From Halichondria panicea (Eukaryota; Porifera; Demospongiae; Suberitida; Halichondriidae), in the NCBI RefSeq assembly GCF_963675165.1, contig NC_087377.1, forward strand, positions 10,898,632 to 10,962,631: 64,000 bases of DNA, given 5' to 3'. Both the position numbers and the translations under genes were made by a program. The notes under the pieces were generated by a model, which had not been told where the DNA came from, ran no database searches, and was given only the letters and a program-made list of their open reading frames with translations. Shown in pieces: positions 47,076-57,784 of this stretch; within the stretch, counting starts at the first letter, position 1; every line of letters starts with the position of its first letter.

Positions 47076-48830
47076 TGGGCGCTACTGTGAAAAAGACAAC
47101 TTGAAATCAGTGTCCCTCAAAACTAAAAGCCTGTCATTCACCAGCTTCAGATTTATTCCAAATACTTAGGAGTCCTCGTCTTTTTCTTACACCACTTTCA
47201 AATTAAACGATACGAACATACTTAAAGACATACTACGGAAACAATACGGGAATTTTTTTATTTACTGCTAGTGTATGCTAGACAACTCACTATCAGTGTG
47301 TCAGAGTAGTCCACCTCTGAGATGGTGTGGTGTAAGTCGGTCATGGCTTGTCTTATAGCACTGCGTCCAAAACAAGAGGTGTGCATGGTAAACACTGGCG
47401 GCAGCCACTGACGATAGCACCTGACTAGCTAGCAGCTGCATGTGCGGATGGGGACAAGAGAGGAGACCAGGTAGCTCCGTTTTGTAGATCTGCATGTGTG
47501 TGTGAGTTTGTGTGGATCGTGATTGTGTGAGTGTGTGTTTGGAAGGGAGGTAGTATAAAGCACAAAGCTAACTGGATTAGATGGAATCGCAAGGCTGCTG
47601 AAGCGTACTATTTTCAAAAGGAATGTTAAAGGTTGCTAGTCCAGAAGTTTTGATCTTTTAATTTCTTGACTTGTGGGTAGCTCAGGGAGAGGCGAGAACA
47701 CTCCCATTTATGCGGAGTCTAGGTGATTGCCAAACCATACTCATAGACTCTCTAATTATGGCTACAAACAATTATTATTTTTACCACAAAGCACCCAGTT
47801 AAAACAGGGAAGTTAACTGGTTTATATAGTAGACACTTCAATAATTTCAGCTACAGTAGTATTAAGCAAACAATAACCCACATGATTGTGATTGTGATGA
47901 CGTATTGTCCTTTGACTTCTCTATTCTGAGGATGCTTTCAGATTCTTGCAGCTCTTTACAGCTTTACCATGTGTTTGGTCCTTGCATGAGGATCATGTGA
48001 TTCCTCTATCTGGATTTCATCTTACATTTACATGTAGACTTAGTGTTTGTGGCTTAATTGTACAAGTACTTGTAGCATTTCAGAAGCAGATTGCAGAAAC
48101 TGCTTCTGAATGTGGATTCGCCAATTCTGCACAAATAATAATGCATGGGTGAATTAAAAAAGAGTATCTGGGTAAGGATATCACAATTCGCTAAGAAATT
48201 GTTTTAGGCTGTTGCCTGCTTCCAAAGCTAGATTATAGATTCCAGCTCATCTCTAACAAGGCACATTTTTTGGGTGAAAATTATGCTGGCATAATAGGCA
48301 GGTTTTGGAAATACAGGTCAGTACAAATCATAGTATAAACATTTGTAGGCCTGATGGAAGTATACAGGTGGATAATTATCTCCTTGGCATTCTACATTAG
48401 TGTTAATAGATAGAGTTGTGTGGCCATTATTTATAGTTTGATGCTACTTGTGCAACGACATGGTGTATGATGTGCTTTGGAGGGCAATTGAAAAGGCTGT
48501 TAACTTGAGCATAAAAGAATAGCGTAATAGGCAATATCTCGAGCATAATCTACCAACCCCTATACACATGAGCGAAGTGTATATACACTGAACACTACTA
48601 TGCTTATTTTAAACAAGTGCCTTGAGATGTTTGCTCCACTGGTAGCTAAGATCGTCACATTTGTACCATTGCATGCTACAGAGAACATCTTCACACTGTT
48701 TGAGACTTGATACCCCATAAAAAGTGTGTGTGTTATTCACCGCAACTGGGATACTTGAGAGCAGTCCATTTTGCACAGCATTTGTGATTTCACTCACAAT
48801 TTATTTTAGTCAATGTTGTACCGTATAGCG

Positions 48831-49026
48831 GGTAATTTTAATGGGGCAAAATATTCGTGGTTTTCGTGGTTGGAGGTATGACCACGAATATTTTACCCAC
48901 GAATGAAGCGACCTTGCCTACCTTTACCTGCAGTGCAAGCAGCTACCACAAAAATATTACCCACGAAATGTCTCAATATTGCTGAACCACAAATATTTTG
49001 TCCCCCGAAAATTACCCGCTGTACGG
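48831..49026. mobile_element. CCGTATAGCGGG MITE (copy B)
   Basis: Counterpart of 7493-7688, same TA flanks; ends CCGTATAGCGGG and CCCGCTGTACGG. Confidence 0.85.
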
Positions 49027-49587
49027 TATGCATTATCCACTTGATTGGTGGGAATGTTCAGTGAAGCCAAGCTATAAGTGTTTTGTGTCTTGACATCACG
49101 ATGCTTGTGTTGGTTCGGATCATCTTCTGAGCGATCAACAAAAGGGAACAATCTAATTCCTTTCGTAGCTTATTTGCATTATAGCTCGTTATCTCGGCTA
49201 TGTCCAAGCAGTCTGCCCTAGACCCCCAGTTTTCAGTAGTTGACAAAACAGGAAATATGTATTAGCTAACTTTTGTTCTTTACTTCACTCACAAATGTAT
49301 GATAAATAAGCATCGAACATCACTTGCCATAGCAAAAGTTAGTATTCTCTTTTGAAAATGATCGCAGCCTGAAAAGTAGCAATTTAAAAGGCAATAAACG
49401 GACAGTGACGACCAGTTTCGGATTTTACAATAGTTGCGACTTCAACAGGCTGAAAGATGACACAGCAGAGGTCACTGGCCGGAAATAGCTGGCAACTACT
49501 TCCAGATAAAACTAAGATTCATTTTTTGGCTATGGTCCGCCTAATACTTTCGTCCGGGAATATTCCCCCAGTACTCTAATGAGATTA

Positions 49588-49753
49588 CCGTATTAGCGGG
49601 GAAATGTTTATGGGTGCAAATTTTCGCTATTTGGCTCCAGATCCCTTAGCAGAAATGTTCGTGGGTTCTAATATTTGCGTTATAATGCCAGGAAACCACA
49701 CCCACCAATAGCAAAATACCGGTGCGTGGGAGTTTATTTTCGTGTCTGTACGG
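49588..49753. mobile_element. Short TA-flanked MITE, CCGTATTAGCGG type (copy B)
   Basis: Counterpart of 8250-8415 with a few substitutions. Confidence 0.55.
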
Positions 49754-51552
49754 TATCTCTAGATTCATAATGATGACACCACAACAACCATAAGCGCATG
49801 AAGGGTGATTATTTCCGGACTTCCAAAGCTCATAACACGGACCATTATTTTACTAAGCTAGAACTTAGATCATATAGATAGAGGGATTGGAAACGGTTAA
49901 CTAACGCGAGGGCTAGCATGAATAGTTGATGAGAATTATTCTGCTGTCTGTAAGAAGTCTACGAGCAATTCTACTGCTAAACATCAACTTTCATCCCATA
50001 CTTGAGGCCATTTGGGACACAGCACACTATTTAGTAACACAGCTTAGCTATATCATATACGTACAATATAGGAACACATGAAGAGGCGCTCTGTGTACCT
50101 CTAGCTACTTCACGACAATCAAGATTATATTTTCTTCGTTTCCAATGGCATGTGATGGGGTAGCTCTGAGATGTATACATTGGACACAATAAGTTCCTGG
50201 GCTTTTGCGGGAGTTATGAAGAGATACAAGGATGGTCCCATGCAGAGCCATACTTCATTGTAAAACATCACGTGAATCATTTCCGTTTGCAATCCCTCTT
50301 CTACTCTATCTATGCATGTGGTGGAACTACGGGCTTCCGTATAATTATATGCATTATTATCCAATCTAATTATATACCTACGTAGGCCCCACCGGAAAAA
50401 TATTGGTGCTCAATTGGAACAGAATATATTTAGGGCTAAGCGAAAAAATGATGGTACACATAGTTATACCCATACACATGCAGACGCCCTCCTATACTCA
50501 TGCAACTCACGTGGTTCTATTCTCTGCATGCATGTGCTCCTACAGTTGATGTGGACAGTACAAGACTGGATCGGATGAGTCATGACACTCATGATTGCCC
50601 TACGTACAGCATAAACACATTATAACGCTCAACCACATCAAAGGACGACTGGTTACTGTGGTGATGGTCAGAGGAATTGCAGCTTTATCACTAGCAAACA
50701 CATTGTTCCTTAGCTTCATGCACACAGCCTTCAATTACCTATAATTATATACACAAGTGAATCAACGTATTTAAATTGACTCGATATTGTGTCATAAACG
50801 CGTGTCTTGCACACGCGGCCATCAGAAATGTCACAGAGAGGGCACAAAGTTGCTAAAATCGAAGCATGTAGCAAAATGTGATTTTTCACCCGGCGCACCC
50901 CCTCGCCCAAGGGCGGGCGGGAAAGCCCCCCTTAACTGGGGTTCAATCCCTTAATTTGTTTATGCACTTTTTAAGGTTTCAGTATCCCCAAGATGTCATT
51001 TGGCGATAGCCGAGGGTGTACGGTACAGTTTGGTACCAACCTCATCATGCATGTTCTGATATAGGTGTCGTTCTGTACATAGTTCCAATACTTTGAGGCT
51101 GCTGAAAACATAAAGAATCCGCTGCACATTCCGGCCATTATGTAGAAAAAAGAAGTTGTTTCACTAGGGTATTGGGTGTGACTGGATTCAGTTACCAATG
51201 GGGAAATAGGTGGACAAAATTGAGCATGAGAGCTTGTGGCAGAAATCTGCATGAGAAATAAATCATTCGGCAGGTAAAGGGTTAAGAGCTATAGTAACAT
51301 GGCTTCGTGTCAGTGTGTCAACAATGAAAGTGTGCATATACAAATTGTGTCAACAATGAGGAGATCACAATGATTTGTTACCTAATATGGGATTAAAAAC
51401 TAGGATACGTATGTATACATATACTATACTGTGAAACGCAAGAATAACATGCAGCGAGAAGGTTTTTAATATTGAGTATAATTTCAGTGTCAAAAGAGAC
51501 GACACAGTGACACCCTCTTCAGGTACGAAAAGACAAGACTATCAAGAAAATA

Positions 51553-52878
51553 ATGGCAGCACTGAACCCCAATAACCAGCAACAAGATGACAAGAGAATA
51601 ATAGGATTTGATTGTGAGTTTGTGAAGCCACCACCTTCGGAATTTGTCCAGTCAGAGTGTCCAGTTTGTCTCCAGATCATTCGAGAGCCCCACCAGGTCA
51701 CATGCTGTGGAAAGAAGTTTTGTAAAGCTTGTATTGAACACATCATAGTAATTCGAAAGCTGTGCCCAACTTGCAACGAGAAATTTTCAAGTTTTGCCGA
51801 CAAAGCTTTGAAACAATCGCTCTACAGTTTAAAAGTTCATTGCAGTCACCAGAAAGACGGGTGTGAGTGGACGGGGGAACTGAGACAGCTTGATGAGCAC
51901 CTCAACACAGATCCACAGCCAAAACGACTCGATAGATGTCAGTTTGTCGAGATCGATTGCATCTTTAATTGTGGGGACAAATTGCAGGTAAGAAACATTG
52001 AAAATCACCAAAGTGAGGATTGCCCCAAACGACCATTTGGTTGTGAGCACTGCCATAGTTACGAGTCTACCTTTGATGATGTCACCAACAACCACTGGCC
52101 TATGTGTGGGTCCTTCCCTGTCCCCTGCCATAACCAGTGTGGTTCAACTATCCAACGTCAAAATATAGACAGCCATGTTACCGATGAGTGCCTCCTGACC
52201 ACCATCAACTGTGACTTCCACCACGTAGGCTGTGTTATGAAACTTCCTCGACAAGACATGCCAGAACACCTGAGAGAGAACCTACTCATACACATATCTC
52301 TATTAGCCACTAGTCATGCCAAGCAACAAGCGGACATTGCTACTTTAGTAGAAGAGAATAAACAACTAACGATGAAAATTATTGAGTTGATGCCATTGCA
52401 ACAAATGATCATCGTGAACTCCAAACCTCCTCTTGGTGCCCCTGTCCTTACAGTGACCAACTTCCAACAGCACAAGAGAGATGCCGATATTTGGTTCTCC
52501 CCTCCAGTCTACACCTACCATCAGGGCTACAAGATCTGTCTCTGTGTGTATGTTAACGGTGAAGGCAAAGGTAAAGGAACACATGTCTCTGTGGGTGTGC
52601 ACTTTATGAGAGGAGAGTTTGACAGTTCTCTGATATGGCCGTTTCGTGGTGCGATTTCATATCAACTACTGGACCAAGTCAATGGCAAGGATCATAAAAC
52701 AGGCACACTCACTTATAGTGACAAAACACATAACAAGTACTGTGGCAGAGTGACAGAGGGAGAGATATCACCAAGTGGGTGGGGAAGACCACAGTTCATT
52801 GCTCACTCTGAACTGGAGCCCAAGTATTTACGAAACGACACCCTTCTTTTTCAAATAAACAAAGTAGAACTTAAGTAG
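51553..52878 (+). CDS. TRAF-like adaptor (copy B)
   Basis: This 441-codon intact paralogue of 10234-11559 has the same domain order: RING-like residues 36-74, TRAF zinc fingers, short coiled coil and TRAF-C. By eye there are six base differences from copy A, of which five change residues (28 S to P, 47 R to H, 150 Y to H, one C to R in the third zinc finger, and one E to K before the coiled coil). The C-to-R change (IQCQN to IQRQN) may remove a zinc ligand and is the one most likely to matter. The upstream 1.5 kb and downstream flank are also shared. Role as for copy A. Confidence 0.93.
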   Translation: MAALNPNNQQQDDKRIIGFDCEFVKPPPSEFVQSECPVCLQIIREPHQVTCCGKKFCKACIEHIIVIRKLCPTCNEKFSSFADKALKQSLYSLKVHCSHQKDGCEWTGELRQLDEHLNTDPQPKRLDRCQFVEIDCIFNCGDKLQVRNIENHQSEDCPKRPFGCEHCHSYESTFDDVTNNHWPMCGSFPVPCHNQCGSTIQRQNIDSHVTDECLLTTINCDFHHVGCVMKLPRQDMPEHLRENLLIHISLLATSHAKQQADIATLVEENKQLTMKIIELMPLQQMIIVNSKPPLGAPVLTVTNFQQHKRDADIWFSPPVYTYHQGYKICLCVYVNGEGKGKGTHVSVGVHFMRGEFDSSLIWPFRGAISYQLLDQVNGKDHKTGTLTYSDKTHNKYCGRVTEGEISPSGWGRPQFIAHSELEPKYLRNDTLLFQINKVELK

Positions 52879-54297
52879 TTACTTAGAAGAGTGATAAATA
52901 GTTATACACAAACATATATACCAGACGTACGTGCATGGTATAGAGACAAATTAAAATTATATGTACTGACTATACAATAATATTTTGTACATGATTGTTC
53001 TTATTTACAACGTATATAGGTGCATGGTGGTGTCGGTGGGTGAAGCAATTGGTTGGGATGGCAACTACCTTAATTGAGGTGACACATTTTCGCGGCTATT
53101 AATTTTTGCTATTTCTGCAAATGAGAGTAAAATCGCAAACATCTGTAACTCGCAGATAATTTGAAAATGCAATGAACTCATTAAAACCACTTGCGAGTGA
53201 TTAGAAACGACGCTATGAATAATAATTATTTCACAATTTGAGCAGTAAAGAATTTAAGCTATGATTTCTCGTGGTGCATGGATAGAATATTTTTACAGTT
53301 AGGTGCTTATAATTGTAGTTTTCATAGCTGGCGAAGCTGTTCCCTCTAGTACGTACTCCTCTCTCTTCTATTGGCTCATGTTCTATAACTGAGGAAAGCA
53401 CCGCAGTCTCGGTGGAGGTGTCAAAACTACATAACATAAAGCTACTAATAGCTTTTACACACAAATTATCATGATGATGTTGCATTACTAAATTTTGCTG
53501 CATACAAAGGCAGAATTCAGTATCACAGAGAAACTCAAAGAGTCGGTAATGATTTGCAAATCCAAGAAATAAAATCCATGACTAGAAACTCATACTTGCA
53601 CTTTATTGATCCTTGAGCAGCTGTATAGCAGTCTACACAGACACATGCACAGACACACAGACAGACTCACACAAACACACTACCATATACCTCACTTGCA
53701 TATGCGCACCAAGGCATAATTATAGTTTATTTACTGATTCAGTCCGTATCCTAGGTGATGTCCAGTAATTATATTATATGGTAATTACTTCCCCCAGGCA
53801 CTATTCTTATAATGTACTTCCCCAGCAGATTTGAATTGCATCTTGACAAAATTTGGTACATGCAAGCAATAAAATTCAAAAATGTTGTGTAAGCTTGACA
53901 GTATTGAACTGAGCTAGCTGAATCTTGTAGTTAAATTCTTGCTCTGTGCTTTCTTAGTAGTCAAGGCTGTGACTCAGAAGTAGAGGATTACAAGCATACT
54001 GTGGTGTTGTTGACAATAACAGACTAGTTCAGAGCTACAGTATAGTACAGCTAGCTAGCTAGCTACATGTACAAACCTCAGCAAAGTGCAGCTGCATTTA
54101 GTGGTGGGCGGGTCTGGTCAAAGTTTATGCATGGCTTCCAGCTAGCTGAACCTAGCTAGTTAGCTAGCTCATGTAGCTCCAGCTCCACAGTAGTACTGCT
54201 AGTTCTGTGCCTGTAAAACTGCGCTGTGAGAGCAAGTTTGACTGTCTCCACTGATGTTCAAATGACTGTTTTGCTGTTTTTGCAGTAAATAAATCAG

Positions 54298-54408
54298 TTG
54301 TTGACTGGTTGCCTAGTAATTATGGTTTATAAACAACCTCAGCCTCGGGCTGCGCCCTCGGCATTGGTTGTTTATAAGCCATAATTACTAGTCAACCAGT
54401 CAATAACT
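54298..54408. repeat. Foldback with CCTCGGGCTGCGCCCTCGG centre
   Basis: The arms TTGACTGGTTGCCTAGTAATTA and GGTTTATAAACAACC are followed by a GC-rich loop and then the complements, ending TAATTACTAGTCAACCAGTC. Confidence 0.85.
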
Positions 54409-54431
54409 ATAACATAATCTATAAATAATAG

Positions 54432-54564
54432 TTAGACACTGTTTAGGAAGTTTCTACATGATTTAGAAGCCCAAAGGGCTGGTTGTAGTATCCCGAACGC
54501 AGTGAGGGTTCTACTAGCCCTGAGGACTTCTAAATCATGTGGAAACTTCCTAAACAATGTCTAA
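54432..54564. repeat. Foldback, TTAGACA...TGTCTAA
   Basis: Arms of about 50 bp contain GTTTAGGAAGTTTC and CATGATTTAGAAG with complements on the right, and a loop with GAACGCAGTGAGGGTTC. Confidence 0.85.
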
Positions 54565-55135
54565 GCATTTTAGATCATAGCAACCATGAGTATTTAGCCA
54601 ATCAGATTTGAATGTTCTTATCTAATCTTTGCTACATGATTTTCTAAGTGAAGTACATGATTTTCTATTGAAGTACATGATTTTCTAAATTGGATAGAAC
54701 ATTTCCTCTAACCAACCAGATTGCAGTATTTTTATGACAAACATGATCTAATTATAGGCAATACCGTTCCTTGAGGTTATAGATAATGGAAATGAAGAAA
54801 AGTTCCCAGGCGGGATCGATTCTCACAGAAAGCACTACATTTACGGGTGCTGATGCCTCGGTGGAAGTTTATGTTATGATAACAGAAAAGCTACTATAAT
54901 ATGACTGCTATAATATCTCTGCTTTTGAGAAACTAAAATTTGACCCCTGTGTTTTTTAAGCTCTTAAAGTATATGTAGTAGAGTCTGCAAGAGAAGTACG
55001 TTGATTAGCATGCAGAAAAGATTTTTTTGAAAACAACACCATTATATATGGTGGAAGCAAGTAGATGATAGGATTATAATAAAAAAAGAACAGTGTATGT
55101 AAAATAGTGTGTACATGAAGTAAACAGTTAGTTTG

Positions 55136-55921
55136 CTAGTTTTGCTGCAAGCTGCTATAACCAGGTCCAGGTGACAGCTTCATAGCGTGGCCTCTTGATG
55201 AACGAGCGCCACGTATGCACTGAATGGCGGACCTGAGCAGGCTGAAAGAGAGGGAGCATCTCAGCCAGTGCAGAGTGGTGCTGTAAGGTTGGTCCCATTT
55301 GTCTGCTAGCAGGGAGGCCAGTCGTTTGTAGAAGTTTGTAGCTTGTTTTGAAAGGCCGCCTGTCGCAGACATCACAATGGGGACGAAAGTAGCATGCTCC
55401 ACTTCTCTCACCCTTTGTCCGTATGCACGGATCTTTTCCCTCTCGTGCTTCCTGAAGCATTGGTCTAGGGTTGTGTTGCGATTTGAGGGAGCAAAAGGGT
55501 TGAAGACTCTGACGTCCACCAGAGTTTTCTCACGTCTGCCTCCCCAGAGACCACTGGCAGCAACATCAAGCCTAGCACCTATGGTAGTATTTGCGCTTCT
55601 CCCGGACATGGTCTCTGTGGTGATCTCCTGAAGCTCTGGTTCAATTTGCACATCATTGCATACTTCAGTTAAGAGTATCGCTGTTAAATCTCTTATTTCA
55701 TTGTGACGCAGGGAAGGAAACCCACCACGTGGGCAAGAAAGTATATGATCCACAACAAACGCGGCTCCACAGGCACAGTGTGTGGGGGTCTTGATGGGTG
55801 TCCAGCCATAGCGTAGGGCCATGGCATCAACAAAGGCACCCTTGTGGAGACAGAAGCCATGTTCCTTGATTGGCAGTGAGGTCAGCCAGCTTGAGGCACC
55901 TGATTGGCTAGCGAGGTCCAT
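55136..55921 (-). pseudogene. Non-LTR retrotransposon C-terminus: CCHC knuckle and restriction-like endonuclease
   Basis: A 261-codon open frame lacks any reverse transcriptase. Near residue 50 is a CCHC knuckle (CACGAAFVVDHILSC), then the conserved SLRHNEIRDLTAILL stretch. Next come ARLDVAASGLWGG and LVDVRVFNP, fitting a PD-(D/E)XK-type endonuclease core, then the KHEREKIRAYGQRVREVEH and WLRCSLSFSLLRSAIQCIRGARSSRGH tail. I recognise this combination from site-directed (R2/CRE/HERO-like) non-LTR elements of marine invertebrates. A stop lies just upstream, so this is a 5'-truncated copy, as expected from incomplete reverse transcription. It is absent from the copy-A position. Confidence 0.75.
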
Positions 55922-56080
55922 AGTGTCTACTGTGTACTTCTGCTAGTCTCTATTTTAGCCGCCCTCTAAAAGTTGGGCGACGTAATCACGAGTCTATGTT
56001 ATAGAGGGCGATAGATTGATGAGACAATATTTTTCTGTCGCTGAATCTGTTGACAGCTAGTTGTGTTTGGTCTATGATGG

Positions 56081-56218
56081 TAGCCTCGATCCCAGGCCGA
56101 TCCGTCTCTAATTGAACGCTAGGTCGAGGCGACCTAGCGTTCAATTAGAGACGGATCGGCCTGGGATCGAGGCGACCTAGCGTTCAATTAGAGACGGATC
56201 GGCCTGGGATCGAGGCTA
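56081..56218. mobile_element. 138-bp TAGCCTC element with internal duplication
   Basis: Ends TAGCCTCGATCCCAGGCCGA and its perfect complement are flanked by the 9-bp repeat CTATGATGG (56072-56080 and 56219-56227). The right arm, including GACCTAGCGTTCAATTAGAG, is present twice in tandem. Confidence 0.92.
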
Positions 56219-56421
56219 CTATGATGGTTACTGAATATTTGGCCTGGAATGTCATTAAAAGGTCATAATTAGAGTGATGTCCTACCTCTGGCCGCTCCCC
56301 CTCTGGTTTCAATCGCTCGATGGGCCATAATTTAGCGCATGTGCATAGAATGTCTATCTATTATTAATTAATTTTTGTTAGCTTCCTGTGATGTGGTTTA
56401 GTTACACAGCCAAATAGAGAG

Positions 56422-57784
56422 CTTTAATACAGAAAGCAGTGTCTATCGGTGTAGAAAGTCTAGGGAAACATGATGAAATTAAGACTTATTCTTCTCCTAT
56501 GGACTGTGCTTTCCTTCTCTGGAAATAGTGCACTAGCACAGACAGCTCCTACTGCTGTCCTCAACCCAGCAGAAGGTGTCAATGCAAGTCTAGGATCCAC
56601 TGTCACCTTCACTTGCATCATTAATGGGACAGAAGATGTTTTATGGACAGTAGACGGAATCTCAAATCCCTCAGTGCAACGTGAGATGGGGATTACTCAA
56701 AACAATACAGTCGGACAACCTGACGGAACTTTTATCTCTCGCATTCATGTTTCATCCACGATGGAGAATACTGGTATTGAGATTCTATGCCGTGCAATAG
56801 GGACCTTATCGAATGGACAAAGTGAAACAGTCACTCTATTTGTCCAAGGACTGCTGAGCTCTCCAACAGCGCTTGGTATTTCCGACTCAGAGGGACCTAC
56901 TCGGAGATTGAGCTGGACACCACCACCAACACTAGACCTCACCGATGTCCATCCAGACATCAGCCACTACAATGTATGCTTGAATGAGGTGTCTTGCAGA
57001 AATGTCGAAGGAACAGAGTTATCATTTTTAAACATCAGAATGGGGATTGAGTTTTCAATTGTCGCAGTTAATGTGGTTGGTCAAGGCAATGCTAGCACCA
57101 TCAATCATGAGCCTTGTGACTCTACAACAGGTGAGTTAATTCATATAATTATGTATGTGCGAAAAGTTCATGCACTTCTATGGACTTTTGATGAATGTTC
57201 GTTGACCTCTCAATGTATAGTACCTATTCAAGTTGATGGAGATCTTGTCATGAGTAATGTCTCTCTGCAATCTAATGGGACTACTCCCTCCGTTACTTTC
57301 TCCTTTAGAAAAGTGAGTAATACATGCCAAAATGTAGAGGTTCCAATCCTTAAAGACGCAATGAAAAATTGCCATTTTTCTCATGTACAGGGAGGTGGAG
57401 ATGCCAATTGTTTTAACCTGTATCGGATTGAAGCATCACCGTCCAATCAAGGCACTCCCCTCACCCAGGGACCAGTGATCCCAACAGTGAGTGGAGGGGA
57501 GGACATTTCTGTTAGTGTGACTTCTGGCTTTGTGAGAAATACGGTCTACAATGTCAACATTGTATCGGTGAATGTTAATGGAGAGAATTTCTCAAGGGGA
57601 GACATACAATTGAGTAAGTCAGTTAGTAAGATATTGCTAGAGCAGGTCCGGATCTAGGGGGTGGATTTCAGGGGTTGCAATCCCCCCAAACACTCACAAA
57701 AACTAGCTCAACCAACACTTGTGTTGCTTGTGGCTAAATGAGCAATGTGGTTAACTTAAAAACTGTGAACTATAAAGTATTAGT
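56422..57784. repeat. Second co-linear duplicated block, copy B side
   Basis: Counterpart of 16516-17896. Only about 1.5 kb separates it from the main duplicated block here, against 4 kb in copy A. Identity stops at 57784, inside intron 3 of the receptor. Confidence 0.9.
56470..57613 (+). CDS. Ig-FN3-FN3 receptor (copy B), 5' exons only
   Basis: Exons 56470-57130, 57221-57312 and 57391-57613 keep the same phases as copy A; the donor GTAAGT follows at 57614. The signal peptide, Ig domain and two FN3 domains are present. Compared with copy A, the Ig core has about 13 amino-acid changes in about 52 residues against three silent codons. The first FN3 lacks three residues (YNVC-LNEV). No equivalent of copy-A exons 4-6 (membrane helix and tyrosine tail) is visible in the remaining 6.4 kb, so the gene is truncated, uses other exons or continues past the window. 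If unspliced, the frame reads on to a stop at 57655. Confidence 0.75.

Larger units (their letters stand above)
53726..54747. mobile_element. Copy-B-only insertion of about 1 kb with two foldbacks
   Basis: Copy A passes directly from AAGGCATAATTATAG to AATTATAGGCAATACCG (12400-12427), whereas copy B has about 1020 extra bases. Inside are foldbacks at 54298-54408 and 54432-54564 and a piece inverted relative to 33135-33203. No TIRs at the outer edges and no clear target duplication are visible, so it may be composite. No gene is seen. Confidence 0.75.
42170..54898. repeat. Segmental duplication, copy B
   Basis: This is co-linear with 1-12559 and lacks the two copy-A insertions. It carries a private insertion of about 1 kb at 53726-54747. 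Left of 42170 lies the 63-bp repeat, so this edge is a candidate breakpoint unless copy A also has that repeat upstream of the window. Confidence 0.95.
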
